Of a stretch of DNA of 55,463 nt, positions 25,435 to 34,678 are shown piece by piece. The translations under genes and the position numbers were made by a program. The stretch's first letter is position 1. Each line of letters opens with the position of its first letter. The notes beneath the pieces were generated by a model. That model saw only the letters and a program-made list of their open reading frames with translations, was not told where the DNA came from and did not search any database. The DNA lies in contig JAEYPL010000261.1 in NCBI GenBank assembly GCA_023410905.1, forward strand, positions 1-55,463, written 5' to 3'. This DNA comes from Pseudomonadota bacterium (GTDB lineage Bacteria; Pseudomonadota; Alphaproteobacteria; Rhizobiales; Hyphomicrobiaceae).

Positions 25435-26277
25435 TCAGTCGCGCAGCAGGTCGTTGATGCTCGTCTTCGAGCGCGTCTGCGCGTCGACGGTTTTGACGAT
25501 GACGGCACAGTAGAGGCCGGGGCCTGTCATGCCGTTCGGCAGCGGCAGGCCCGGAAGCGTGCCCGGCACGACGACCGAGTAGGGCGGCACCTTGCCGATA
25601 TGGATCTGGCCAGTGCTACGGTCCACGATCTTCGTCGTGGCGGAGATGAACACGCCCATCGATAGTACCGAGCCCTCGCCGACGATCACGCCCTCGACGA
25701 CCTCCGACCGCGCGCCGACGAAGCAGTTGTCCTCGATGATGACGGGGTTGGCCTGGAGTGGTTCAAGGACGCCACCGATGCCGACACCGCCCGAGAGATG
25801 GACGTCCTTGCCGATCTGGGCGCACGCGCCGACCGTCGCCCATGTGTCGACCATCGTGCGCTCGCCGACATAGGCGCCGAGGTTCACGAAGGACGGCATG
25901 AGCACGACGTTCGGGGCGATGTAGGCGCCGCGGCGCACGACGGCACCGGGAACCGCGCGGAACGCGGCTTTCTTGAATTCATCGGGCCCCATGCCGGCGA
26001 ACTTGGACGGGACCTTGTCCCACCAGCTCGCGCCGCCGGGCGCGCCCGAGATCATCCCCATGTCATTGAGGCGGAAGGACAGCAGAACCGCCTTCTTCAG
26101 CCACTGATTGACGACCCAGTCCTCACCCTTCTTCTCGGCCGTCCGCGCCGTCCCCTTGTCGAGCATGTCGAGCGCGGTTTCGACGGCATCGCGCACGGTG
26201 CCCTTGGTCTGGGCATTGACGCCGTCGCGCGCCTCCCAGGCAGCATCGATCGTGGATTGCAGGTCGGCGGTCGACAT
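25435..26277 (-). CDS. dapD: 2,3,4,5-tetrahydropyridine-2,6-dicarboxylate N-succinyltransferase
   Basis: A 280-aa left-handed beta-helix acyltransferase of the DapD type. It has an N-terminal helical cap (STADLQSTIDAAWEARDGV), hexapeptide turns across about residues 110-220, and GPGLYCAVIVKTVDAQTRSKTSIN at the end. It transfers succinyl from succinyl-CoA to tetrahydrodipicolinate in the succinylase branch of lysine and diaminopimelate synthesis in the cytoplasm. The ATG at 26277 has GAGGAG upstream and matches the family N-terminus; a longer frame from 26490 does not. It stands alone, without dapE or dapC adjacent. Confidence 0.96.
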   Translation of the reverse strand: MSTADLQSTIDAAWEARDGVNAQTKGTVRDAVETALDMLDKGTARTAEKKGEDWVVNQWLKKAVLLSFRLNDMGMISGAPGGASWWDKVPSKFAGMGPDEFKKAAFRAVPGAVVRRGAYIAPNVVLMPSFVNLGAYVGERTMVDTWATVGACAQIGKDVHLSGGVGIGGVLEPLQANPVIIEDNCFVGARSEVVEGVIVGEGSVLSMGVFISATTKIVDRSTGQIHIGKVPPYSVVVPGTLPGLPLPNGMTGPGLYCAVIVKTVDAQTRSKTSINDLLRD

Positions 26278-26525
26278 TGTGCGGCTCCTCGGCGTGACGC
26301 GCGTTGATCGGGTCGGCCGCTTTTGGCGCGGGCGCGCGCCCGCTGTCAATTGGCAGGTGCATTCGGTGTGCGCCGTCGGTGCGATGGCGCTTGTGCCGGG
26401 AGGGCCGAAAACGAGTGCGGAAATCGAGCGCGAGCACAGTTGACACCCATTACGAACGGCAGCGAATTCGTTTACTGATGGAATCGTCAATGGGCACGTT
26501 GGCCGATCCCTGGAGGGAATTGAAA

Positions 26526-26780
26526 ATGGCAGCGAAACCGAAAAGCGAAAGTTCCGGCAGCAAGGCGGCCGCGGCAGCAGCCAAGGTCCTGAAGGACCCC
26601 AAGGCGAGCAAGGACGCCAAGACAGCGGCGGCCTCGACGCTGACGCAGAGCAAGAGCAAGGAAGTCACCAGCGCCAAGGCGGCCAGTGCGGCAGCCAAGG
26701 TCCTGAAGGACCCCAAGGCCAGCAAGGAAGCCAAGACGGCGGCGGCATCGGCATTGACGCAGCGCCCTGGCAAGAAGTAG
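26526..26780 (+). CDS. 84-aa protein with two KDPKASK repeats
   Basis: ATG at 26526 follows TGGAGGGA. The protein is almost entirely two near-identical ~33-residue units, each with AAKVLKDPKASK and AKTAAAS.LTQ, joined by SKSKEVTS. It is rich in Lys, Ala and Ser and probably helical. Similar short repeat proteins occur in Hyphomicrobiales and are of unknown function; nucleic-acid or envelope association is possible from the charge (inference). The two DNA copies are also closely similar. A hairpin terminator follows. Confidence 0.75.
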   Translation: MAAKPKSESSGSKAAAAAAKVLKDPKASKDAKTAAASTLTQSKSKEVTSAKAASAAAKVLKDPKASKEAKTAAASALTQRPGKK

Positions 26781-26811
26781 GCGCCCGCGACAGGGATGGC
26801 GTGAAGTGAGA

Positions 26812-26838
26812 AGCCGCCGGGACGCTCGGCGGCTTTTC
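26812..26838 (+). terminator. Rho-independent terminator
   Basis: AGCCGCCG (26812-26819) pairs with CGGCGGCT (26827-26834) across a 7-base loop and leads into TTTT. It ends the small repeat-protein gene. Confidence 0.8.
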
Positions 26839-26950
26839 CGTTTTGCAGCGCGAGATGATGAAAAGAACGTCAGGATTGCGTGGCTCGCAGGCTGTTCGTC
26901 CTTGAATGCGGGCCTGCTGATTGCGACATTTGATCCAGGTTAAAAACTAT

Positions 26951-26992
26951 GTCAGCATTGCTGACCAATGCATCGCCCGCTGTCCGGGCGAT
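26951..26992. promoter_or_regulatory. Palindromes upstream of the indolepyruvate oxidoreductase
   Basis: GTCAGCA-T-TGCTGAC (26951-26965) is a perfect 15-bp palindrome, and ATCGCCCG/CGGGCGAT (26972-26979, 26985-26992) is a second inverted repeat. They lie 72-113 bp before the ATG, with a possible TTGCGA -35-like hexamer upstream. They are likely operator or leader elements for the oxidoreductase gene; the factor is unknown. Confidence 0.4.
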
Positions 26993-27063
26993 ATGTGCCG
27001 ATGCACCCGCCCGCGCCGTCATGCGTTTGTTAGGACGGGGCCGCTGCCCAAAAGGTGATCTTC

Positions 27064-30000
27064 ATGGTCAAGAGCAGCCCGACACTCGACGACAAGTTCG
27101 ATCTGAACGACACCCATCAGCTTCTGACGGGTGCGCAGGCGATCGTCCGGCTCGTCATGATGCAGCAGGCCCGCGACAAGCAGGCGGGGCTAACTACAGG
27201 TGGGTACGTCAGCGGCTATCGCGGTTCGCCGATCGCCGGCCTCGAGGGAGCCATGCTGCGCTCGCGCAAGCTGCTCTCGAAGTACAACGTCGTCTTCAAT
27301 GCAGGCCTGAACGAGGACATCGCCGCGACCGCCATCTGGGGCACGCAGCAGGCGGAGATGCGCGGCGAGGGCAAGTACGACGGCGTATTCGGCATCTGGT
27401 ACGGCAAGGGCCCCGGCGTCGATCGCACGGGCGACGTCTTCCGCCATGCCAACCACTCCGGCACCTCGAAGAATGGCGGCGTGCTGGCGCTGCTCGGCGA
27501 TGACCACACCTGCGAAAGCTCGACCTCGGCGCACCAGTCGGAGTTCGCGATGGTCGATGCCATGATCCCGGTGCTGAACCCGGCGGGCGTGCAGGAAATT
27601 CTCGACTACGGCCTTCTCGGCATCGCGCTCTCGCGTTTCGCGGGCGTGTGGGTCGGCATCAAGTGCGTCAAGGACAACATCGAGTCCACCGCGACCGTGG
27701 ACGGCCACCTCGACCGCGTGCAGCTCAAGATCCCCGACGATTTCATCATGCCGCCGGGCGGCCTGAACATCCGCGTCGGCGATCAGGCGCTCGAAAAGCA
27801 ACCACGACTCCACGACTACAAGCGCGGCGCCATCCTCGCCTTCGCGCGCGCCAACAAGCTCGATCGCATCGTCACGAGCGGCGGGCCCGATCCCAAGATC
27901 GGCATCATCACGACCGGCAAGAGCTACCTCGATGTGCGCGCCGCCATGGAGGAGCTCGGCATCGATGAGATCAAGGCCAATCAGCTCGGCTTGCGCCTGT
28001 ACAAGGTCGGCATGCCCTGGCCGCTCGAGTCGGAGGGCGTGAAGAAATTCGCCGAGGGGCTCAATCTCATCCTCGTCGTCGAGGAGAAGCGTTCGCTCAT
28101 CGAGACGCAGATCAAGGAGCAGCTCTACGATCTGCCGAACCGTCCGCGCGTGCTCGGCAAGAAGGACGAGAACGAGCAGTGGCTGTTCCCGGCCAAGGGC
28201 GCGTTGGAGCCGACCCAGATCGCGCTGGAACTCGGCGAGCGCATGATCCGCATGGGGTGCAATGACGACGGTGTTCGCACGCGCGTCGACGGCTTGAAGA
28301 AGCTGCGCGGCAACAAAGCGCTCGGCACCGAGGCGGCGACACGTATCCCGTATTTCTGCCCGGGCTGCCCGCACAACTCATCGACGGTCGTACCCGAGGG
28401 CTCGCGCGCCTATGCGGGCATTGGCTGCCACTACATGGCGCAGTGGATGGACCGTAAGACCGAAGGCTTCACCCATATGGGTGGCGAGGGCGTGAACTGG
28501 GTCGGCGAAGCGCCGTTCTCCAAGCGCAAGCACGTCTTCCAGAACCTCGGCGACGGCACGTACCTGCACTCGGGCAGCCTCGCGATCCGGGCGGCGGTCG
28601 CGGCCAACGTGAACATGACGTACAAGATCCTCTACAACGATGCGGTCGCCATGACGGGCGGACAGTCGCTGGAGAGTGGCACGACCGTCGGGCGCATCGC
28701 CGCGCAGGTGCTGGCCGAAGGCGTCAAGAAGCTCGTCGTCGTGACGGATGAGCCGCACAAGTATCCGTCCGGTTTCTTGCCGGCGGGCACGCCCGTCTAT
28801 CACCGTCGCGATCTGATGAAGGTGCAGAAGGAGCTGGCCGAGATCGATGGCGTCACGGCGCTCATCTACGACCAGACATGTGCGGCCGAGAAGCGGCGCC
28901 GCAGGAAGCGCGGTGCGTTCCCCGATCCGGTGAAGCGCGCGTTCATCAATCCTGCGGTCTGCGAGGGCTGCGGTGACTGCGGCGTGAAGTCGAACTGCGT
29001 TGCTGTCGTGCCGCTCGAGACCGAGCTTGGTACCAAGCGCGCCATCGACCAGTCGACCTGCAACAAGGATTTCTCCTGCATCAACGGTTTCTGCCCGAGC
29101 TTCGTAACCGTGCACGGCGCGGTGCCGAGGAAGCCCAAGGGTGCGGCGGGTGACGGTGGTCTTACGACCATGCTCGCGAGCCTGCCCGAGCCGACGCAGC
29201 CGGATCTCGACAAGCCCTACACGATCATCGTGACGGGTGTCGGCGGCACAGGCGTCGTGACGATCTCGGCGGTGCTCGGCCAAGCCGCGCACATCGACGG
29301 CAAGGGCTTCGGCTCGATCGACATGACCGGCCTCGCGCAGAAGGGCGGCGCGGTCGCCTGTCATATCCGCGTGGCGAAGAATGCCGACGATATCCACGCG
29401 ATCCGCATCGGCACGGCGGCGAGTGATCTCGTCATCGGCTGCGATCTCGTCGTCACCGGCTCGAACAAGGTGCTGGAGACGGTTCGTCCTGACCACACTG
29501 CCGTAATCGTGTCGACGCACGAGATGCCAGTTGCCGAATTCACGCGGGCGCCGGATCTCAAAGTGCCAGGGCAAGCGTTGCTGCGATCGATCGAGGAGCG
29601 CGTGCGCAAAGGCATGGTCGTGACGCTCGATGCGCACGATCTCGCGGTGAAGCTGTTCGCCGATTCTATCGCATCGAACATGTTCATGCTCGGCTATGCC
29701 TATCAGCTCGGCAAGGTTCCGGTTGCAGCCGAGGCCATCGAGAAGGCCATCGAGCTCAATGGCGCGGCAATCGAGATGAACCGCTCGGCCTTCCGCTTCG
29801 GTCGTCTCGCTGCGCACGACATGAAGGCCATCGAGCGCATCGTGAAGCCGCGCGTCGCCAAGACGGCGCCAACGCTCGCCGATGTCACGGCAACGCGCGT
29901 GAAATTCCTCACGGACTACCAGGATGCCGCGTACGCCAAGCGCTTCAGCGACATGGTGGAGCGCTTCGCGAAGCTCGAGGCGGAGAAGGTGCCGGGCTCG

Positions 30001-30537
30001 ACTGGTCTCGCGGAGGCCGTGGCCTGGGGTTACTACAAGCTGCTCTCCTACAAGGACGAGTACGAGGTCGCGCGTCTCCAGTCGGACGGGCGGCTTGCCG
30101 AGGCGATCAAGACCGCCTTCGACGGTCAGCACAAGCTCGAGTTCCACCTCGCGCCGCCGGTGCTCTCGTGGTTCTTCAAGGACAAGGTGACTGGCCATCC
30201 GCGTAAGATCAGCCTGGGGGCCTGGATGATGCCGGTGTTCGGCTTCCTCGCGAAAGGCAAGAAGCTGCGCGGCACGCGCTGGGATGTCTTCGGCATGACG
30301 GCCGAGCGCCGCCTCGAGCGGCAGATGATCCTAGACTACGAGGCCATGCTCGGCGAGGTCGAGCGGCGGCTTTCGAAGGATACGCACGCAGTGGCCATGG
30401 CGCTTGCGCGGCTTCCGGAGGAGATCCGCGGCTTCGGCCACGTCAAGCACGCCAACTACGAGAAGGCCAAGCTCAAGGAAGCCTCGCTGCTCGCCATGCT
30501 GCGCGACCCGAAGCCGGCGCGCGTTGCTGCGGAATAG
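27064..30537 (+). CDS. Indolepyruvate ferredoxin oxidoreductase, fused alpha-beta
   Basis: A 1157-aa single-chain enzyme. The order is: pyrimidine-binding TPP domain (GYRGSPIAGLEGAM near the N-terminus, GHDHTCESS-like active loop), transketolase C-like part, PP-binding domain (NLGDGTYLHSG), a 4Fe-4S segment with Cys633-x2-Cys636-x2-Cys639-x4-Cys644 and more Cys to about 670, and the gamma domain (GVGGTGVVTISAVLG). It oxidatively decarboxylates aryl 2-oxoacids to acyl-CoA and reduces ferredoxin, in aromatic amino-acid catabolism. The ATG at 27064 has AAGGTGA upstream; a GTG at 27055 is less likely. It stands alone in the genome segment. Confidence 0.94.
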   Translation: MVKSSPTLDDKFDLNDTHQLLTGAQAIVRLVMMQQARDKQAGLTTGGYVSGYRGSPIAGLEGAMLRSRKLLSKYNVVFNAGLNEDIAATAIWGTQQAEMRGEGKYDGVFGIWYGKGPGVDRTGDVFRHANHSGTSKNGGVLALLGDDHTCESSTSAHQSEFAMVDAMIPVLNPAGVQEILDYGLLGIALSRFAGVWVGIKCVKDNIESTATVDGHLDRVQLKIPDDFIMPPGGLNIRVGDQALEKQPRLHDYKRGAILAFARANKLDRIVTSGGPDPKIGIITTGKSYLDVRAAMEELGIDEIKANQLGLRLYKVGMPWPLESEGVKKFAEGLNLILVVEEKRSLIETQIKEQLYDLPNRPRVLGKKDENEQWLFPAKGALEPTQIALELGERMIRMGCNDDGVRTRVDGLKKLRGNKALGTEAATRIPYFCPGCPHNSSTVVPEGSRAYAGIGCHYMAQWMDRKTEGFTHMGGEGVNWVGEAPFSKRKHVFQNLGDGTYLHSGSLAIRAAVAANVNMTYKILYNDAVAMTGGQSLESGTTVGRIAAQVLAEGVKKLVVVTDEPHKYPSGFLPAGTPVYHRRDLMKVQKELAEIDGVTALIYDQTCAAEKRRRRKRGAFPDPVKRAFINPAVCEGCGDCGVKSNCVAVVPLETELGTKRAIDQSTCNKDFSCINGFCPSFVTVHGAVPRKPKGAAGDGGLTTMLASLPEPTQPDLDKPYTIIVTGVGGTGVVTISAVLGQAAHIDGKGFGSIDMTGLAQKGGAVACHIRVAKNADDIHAIRIGTAASDLVIGCDLVVTGSNKVLETVRPDHTAVIVSTHEMPVAEFTRAPDLKVPGQALLRSIEERVRKGMVVTLDAHDLAVKLFADSIASNMFMLGYAYQLGKVPVAAEAIEKAIELNGAAIEMNRSAFRFGRLAAHDMKAIERIVKPRVAKTAPTLADVTATRVKFLTDYQDAAYAKRFSDMVERFAKLEAEKVPGSTGLAEAVAWGYYKLLSYKDEYEVARLQSDGRLAEAIKTAFDGQHKLEFHLAPPVLSWFFKDKVTGHPRKISLGAWMMPVFGFLAKGKKLRGTRWDVFGMTAERRLERQMILDYEAMLGEVERRLSKDTHAVAMALARLPEEIRGFGHVKHANYEKAKLKEASLLAMLRDPKPARVAAE

Positions 30538-30631
30538 GGAAAGGCATTCCGAAATCGATGGCCTCGCGACTTCTCCATAGTCGCGCGGCGTGCGAAAAGC
30601 GTGGGGTCATTCTCCAGACAGAGGGAACCCC

Positions 30632-31288
30632 ATGCTCAAGATCTACGGGCTCTATCGCTCGCGCGCGACACGTAACATCTGGCTTTGCGACGAGCTGGGC
30701 ATTCCCTTCGAACTCGTGCCGGTCATTCAGGCCAACCGGCTGGGGAGCCCCGGGGCAGCGGGCGTCGCCCTCAACACGAAGTCTCCCGAGTTTCTGAAGA
30801 TCAACCCGAACGGGCATATTCCCTCCATCGACGATGGCGGTGTGATCCTGCACGAGTCGCTCGGCATCAACCTTTATCTCGCCAAAAAGCATGGCGGGCC
30901 GCTGGGGCCGGCAGATATTGCCGAGGACGGTCTCATGACGACGTGGACGGCGTGGGCGCTCACCGAAGCCGAACCGCATTCCATCCAGGTGCTGTATCAT
31001 CGCGTTGCCAAACCAGCCGCCGAGCGCGATCCCAAGATTGCCGATGCCGCGGTCGCAGCGCTCAAGGCGCCGTTCGCCGTTCTGGACAAAGCCCTCGCGA
31101 AGGATGGCTATCTGGTTGGCGGTCGCTTTACCGTCGCGGATATCAACATCGCGGAATGTGTGCGCTATGCCCAGGCGGCACCGGAGCTGTTCGAGCCAAA
31201 TCCGAACGTGAAGGCATGGCTCGCCAAGGTGCAGGGCCGTCCGGCCTACAAGGCGATGATGGCCAAGCGCGACCTCGAGCCCGCATAA
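30632..31288 (+). CDS. Glutathione S-transferase family protein
   Basis: A 218-aa cytosolic protein. It has an N-terminal thioredoxin-like domain (MLKIYGLYRSRATRNIWLCDELGI, NPNGHIPSIDDGG with the cis-Pro, and LHESLGINLYLAKK) and an all-helical C-terminal domain (FTVADINIAE). The fold conjugates glutathione to electrophiles or reduces peroxides; the substrate is not predictable. GAGGGA lies upstream of the ATG. It sits 69 bp before pyrH, possibly the start of that operon or an independent gene. rpsB and tsf, the usual neighbours of pyrH, are absent. Confidence 0.9.
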   Translation: MLKIYGLYRSRATRNIWLCDELGIPFELVPVIQANRLGSPGAAGVALNTKSPEFLKINPNGHIPSIDDGGVILHESLGINLYLAKKHGGPLGPADIAEDGLMTTWTAWALTEAEPHSIQVLYHRVAKPAAERDPKIADAAVAALKAPFAVLDKALAKDGYLVGGRFTVADINIAECVRYAQAAPELFEPNPNVKAWLAKVQGRPAYKAMMAKRDLEPA

Positions 31289-31357
31289 GTCTTCTCGGCG
31301 CTTGACGATTGTCGCCGGCGGCGGCATTCGATGCCCGACGTCAGCGGAAAGAGGAGA

Positions 31358-32098
31358 ATGGCGGTGAGCGGAACCAATGGCGGACTACGCTACAAGCGCA
31401 TTCTCCTCAAGCTGTCCGGTGAGGCCCTCATGGGCAAGGGCGCCTATGGCATCGACATCGGCGTCTGCCAGGCTCTCGCTGCGGACATCAAACAGGCTGC
31501 GGACCTCGGTGTGCAGATCGCCGTCGTCATCGGCGGCGGCAACATCTTCCGCGGCCTCGCCGGCGCCGCAAAAGGCATGGATCGCGCGGCCGCCGACTAC
31601 ATGGGCATGCTGGCGACGGTGATGAACGCACTGGCCTTCCAGAATGCGCTGGAGCAGGCGAACGTCGATTCCCGCGTCATGTCGGCGATCCCGATGCCGA
31701 CGGTGTGCGAATCCTACGTGCGCAGCAAGGCGCTGCATCATCTGCAGGAAGGCCGGGTGGTCATATTCGCAGCCGGTACCGGCAACCCGTTCTTCACGAC
31801 GGACACGACCGCAGCACTGCGCGCCATCGAGACCGAATGCGAGATTCTCGCAAAGGCGACCCAGGTCGACGGGGTGTATTCGGCCGATCCGAAGAAGGAT
31901 CAAAACGCCACGCGGTACGACCGGTTGACGTACGACGAGGTCCTGACGCGCAATCTCAAGGTCATGGACGGCGCCGCTATCGCCCTTGCCCGCGACAATG
32001 ATCTTCCGGTAATTGTGTTCTCCATCGAGGAGAGCGGCAATCTTCTGAAGATGCTGAAAGGCGAGGCCCGCTCGACCCTGGTCACCGCGTCGCCGTGA
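31358..32098 (+). CDS. pyrH: UMP kinase
   Basis: A 246-aa bacterial-type UMP kinase of the amino-acid-kinase fold: RYKRILLKLSGEALMG at the N-terminus, VIGGGNIFRG, and TDTTAALRAIETECE. It phosphorylates UMP to UDP with ATP, is hexameric, and is usually GTP-activated and UTP-inhibited. The start at 31358 is close behind GAGGAG; a GTG two codons later is possible. It leads a co-directional run with frr and uppS. Confidence 0.95.
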   Translation: MAVSGTNGGLRYKRILLKLSGEALMGKGAYGIDIGVCQALAADIKQAADLGVQIAVVIGGGNIFRGLAGAAKGMDRAAADYMGMLATVMNALAFQNALEQANVDSRVMSAIPMPTVCESYVRSKALHHLQEGRVVIFAAGTGNPFFTTDTTAALRAIETECEILAKATQVDGVYSADPKKDQNATRYDRLTYDEVLTRNLKVMDGAAIALARDNDLPVIVFSIEESGNLLKMLKGEARSTLVTASP

Positions 32099-32252
32099 GG
32101 CGGGGCGTCCCGCCGCGGCATGATCGGCTATGACGCCGGTATATTGCTCACGGACGTTGGTGGTCGCGCCATGGCCGGCGCTCGAGGAACGCAAAAACAA
32201 GCCCGTCGGCCGGATCGGTACGGGCGGCGCAGCAGTCTTGGAGGCTGAAACA

Positions 32253-32816
32253 ATGGCAACGGCGAGCTTCGACATCAACGATCTCGAGCGCCGGATGCGC
32301 GGCGTCATCGATAGCCTGAAGCGGGAGTTCGGCGGCCTGCGCACCGGGCGCGCCTCGGCAAACCTGCTCGATCCCGTCGTCGTCACCGTATACGGCGCGA
32401 AAATGCCGCTCCATCAGGTGGCAACCGTATCGGTTTCGGATGCGCGCACGATCACCGTGCAGGTCTGGGACAAGAGTCAGGTCGGTGCGGTCGACAAGGG
32501 TATCCGCGAGGCCAACCTCGGTCTCAATCCGATTGTTGACGGTACGCTGTTGAGGTTGCCCGTGCCGGCGCTCAACGCTGAGCGGCGCCAGGATCTGGTC
32601 AAGCTCGCCCACAAATATGCCGAGCATGCGCGGGTCGGCGTACGCAATGTTCGCCGCGATGGGATGGAAGTCCTCAAAAAGCTCGAAAAGGATCACAAGA
32701 TCAGCGAGGACGAGCAGCGCAAGAACTCGACCAAGGTGCAAGAGCTGACGGACCGTCTGATCAAGGATATTGATCAGATGCTCGGGGGCAAAGAGACTGA
32801 AATCAAGCAGGTTTGA
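32253..32816 (+). CDS. frr: Ribosome recycling factor
   Basis: A 187-aa RRF with the complete two-domain form (IDSLKREFGGLRTGRASANLL; ERRQDLVKLAHKYAEHARVGVRNVRRDG; coiled C-terminus KDIDQMLGGKETEIKQV). It splits post-termination ribosomes with EF-G. ATG at 32253 matches the family N-terminus. A longer frame from 32130 is unsupported. Confidence 0.97.
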   Translation: MATASFDINDLERRMRGVIDSLKREFGGLRTGRASANLLDPVVVTVYGAKMPLHQVATVSVSDARTITVQVWDKSQVGAVDKGIREANLGLNPIVDGTLLRLPVPALNAERRQDLVKLAHKYAEHARVGVRNVRRDGMEVLKKLEKDHKISEDEQRKNSTKVQELTDRLIKDIDQMLGGKETEIKQV

Positions 32817-33022
32817 TGTGCTGCGGCTCAGATGCCCGCTCGCGGATGGGTCTGTGAATTCGTTCCCAAGGGCGTCTGGCCAGGACGCCTTGAATCATAC
32901 GAAGGCGCGAGATCAACGTCCTTGACCGAGGCACGTCGCTTCGCGCACAAACGATTTTTCCGCGCTCGGCCGTCATTTCGCCGATGCGGCGCCAATACAG
33001 GACGGGGGCGCAATAAAGGCGA

Positions 33023-33784
33023 GTGAGCCAGCGCAGCCAACAGCTTGGGTTAATAGGTAGCGGCCCGGCGCTGCCGCGTCATGTCGCCATCATCATGGAC
33101 GGCAACGGGCGCTGGGCGAATGGTCGGGGCCTGCCGCGGCGGCTCGGCCACCGCATGGGCGTGGAAGCCGTCCGGCGCACCGTGAAAGCAGCCATCGAGC
33201 TGAAGATCCCGCACTTGACGCTCTTCAGCTTCTCCTCGGAGAACTGGGCGCGCCCGGCAAGCGAGATCGATGATCTCATGGGACTTCTCAAGCGCTTCAT
33301 CCGGCGCGATCTTCATGAGCTCCACCGGGCCGGTGTCGCCATCCGCGTGATCGGCGAGCGTGGCCGCGTGGATGGTGAGCTGCTGGGTCTCATTGACGAG
33401 GCCCAGGCGCTGACCCGCGGCAATCAGGCGCTGACACTGGTGATTGCCTTCAATTATGGTGCGCGGACGGAGATTACGGCTGCCGCGCGCCGTCTCGCCG
33501 ATCGCGTGCGCCGAGGCGAGATCGAGCCCGGTGCAATTACGGAGGCCATGCTCGCGCAGGAGCTGGATACGGTCGGACTTCCGGATCCGGATCTCGTCAT
33601 CCGCACGAGCGGCGAGCAGCGACTTTCGAACTTCCTTCTCTGGCAAGCCGCCTACGCGGAGCTCGTGTTCATGGATGTGAAATGGCCGGATTTCGGGCGC
33701 GATCAGCTTCTCGAAGCCATCTCGATCTTCCAGGCGCGCGACCGGCGTTTCGGGGGGCTGGCAAAAGAGGTGCTCGGCTCATGA
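33023..33784 (+). CDS. uppS: Undecaprenyl diphosphate synthase (isoprenyl transferase)
   Basis: A 253-aa cis-prenyltransferase with IIMDGNGRWANGRGLPR and the TSGEQRLSNFLLWQ region. It makes the C55 lipid carrier for peptidoglycan from farnesyl diphosphate and isopentenyl diphosphate. The start is GTG at 33023; AAGGCGA precedes it. It follows frr by about 206 bp, and cdsA follows after 43 bp. Confidence 0.95.
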   Translation: MSQRSQQLGLIGSGPALPRHVAIIMDGNGRWANGRGLPRRLGHRMGVEAVRRTVKAAIELKIPHLTLFSFSSENWARPASEIDDLMGLLKRFIRRDLHELHRAGVAIRVIGERGRVDGELLGLIDEAQALTRGNQALTLVIAFNYGARTEITAAARRLADRVRRGEIEPGAITEAMLAQELDTVGLPDPDLVIRTSGEQRLSNFLLWQAAYAELVFMDVKWPDFGRDQLLEAISIFQARDRRFGGLAKEVLGS

Positions 33785-33827
33785 TCGGGAACGTCCAGGC
33801 GCCGGCGTGCGCGCGAAGGATGCCGGC

Positions 33828-34673
33828 GTGACAGAAGGCGAGACGCCAAAGGCTCCCGCTCCCATGCGGGATCTCGGCCAGCGCATCGTTTCGGGTGCGG
33901 CGCTGGCAGCGGTTGTGCTCGTCGCGCTTTGGGCGGGCGTTCTGCCGTTCGCGGTCGTCGTCGGAGCTGTCGGTGTCATCGTTGCCTGGGAGTGGGGCCG
34001 TATCGTCCGCGCTCAAGGTATCGACGCCATTCTGATCATCCAGGGGGTAGCCGTTGCCGCGGGCGTCTTGCTGGCGGCCCGGGGGCTCGCAGGACTCGGG
34101 CTGCTTCTGGTGGTCGTCGCCGCGATCATTTCGGCGCTTCTGGCATTCGGTGAGCGCGGACACATGGCCGCGTTCGGCGCTCTTTATGCGGGGCTCCCGG
34201 CGATCTCCCTCGTGTGGTTTCGGTACGACGCCACGGCGGGCTTCCTGGCCGTGCTGTTCATTCTGCTGACGGTTTGGGCCACGGATACCGGGGCCTACTT
34301 CGCCGGCCGACTGATTGGCGGGCCGAAGCTCATACCGCGCGTATCGCCGAACAAGACCTGGAGCGGTCTCGCGGGCGGGATCACCGCGGGAAGCCTCGTC
34401 GGCTTGATTTTCGCACTGGTGCGCCCGGAACTGTCCGTGGTGCATATGATGATCGTCGGCGCGGTGCTCGGCGCTGTGTCGCAGGCGGGCGACTTGATGG
34501 AATCCGCCTTGAAGCGCGAATATGGGGTCAAGGACGCGAGTGCGCTGATCCCCGGCCATGGCGGGTTCATGGACCGGGTCGACGGCCTCAATGCCGCGGT
34601 CGTTGCTGCGGCCATTGTTGCCGTGACGATCAATATCCAAGCGCCGGCCCGCGCTCTGCTCGGATTGAATTGA
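33828..34673 (+). CDS. cdsA: Phosphatidate cytidylyltransferase
   Basis: A polytopic inner-membrane enzyme of about 281 aa with eight or so hydrophobic spans and the CTP-transferase signature near the end (ALKREYGVKDASALIPGHGG then MDRVDG). It makes CDP-diacylglycerol for phospholipid synthesis. GTG at 33828 has AAGGA seven bases upstream; a GTG at 33807 would add seven residues. Confidence 0.95.
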   Translation: MTEGETPKAPAPMRDLGQRIVSGAALAAVVLVALWAGVLPFAVVVGAVGVIVAWEWGRIVRAQGIDAILIIQGVAVAAGVLLAARGLAGLGLLLVVVAAIISALLAFGERGHMAAFGALYAGLPAISLVWFRYDATAGFLAVLFILLTVWATDTGAYFAGRLIGGPKLIPRVSPNKTWSGLAGGITAGSLVGLIFALVRPELSVVHMMIVGAVLGAVSQAGDLMESALKREYGVKDASALIPGHGGFMDRVDGLNAAVVAAAIVAVTINIQAPARALLGLN

Positions 34674-34678
34674 GCGTC

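Noticed and set aside
28378..30198. Long minus-strand frame (606 codons) inside the indolepyruvate oxidoreductase
   Set aside because: Shadow of a gene with high G/C third positions; Arg/Asp/Val-rich translation without motifs.
32866..32893. Hairpin between frr and uppS as a terminator
   Set aside because: The stem (AAGGGCGTC/GGACGCCTT) has a bulge and no T-run, so read-through to uppS is more likely.
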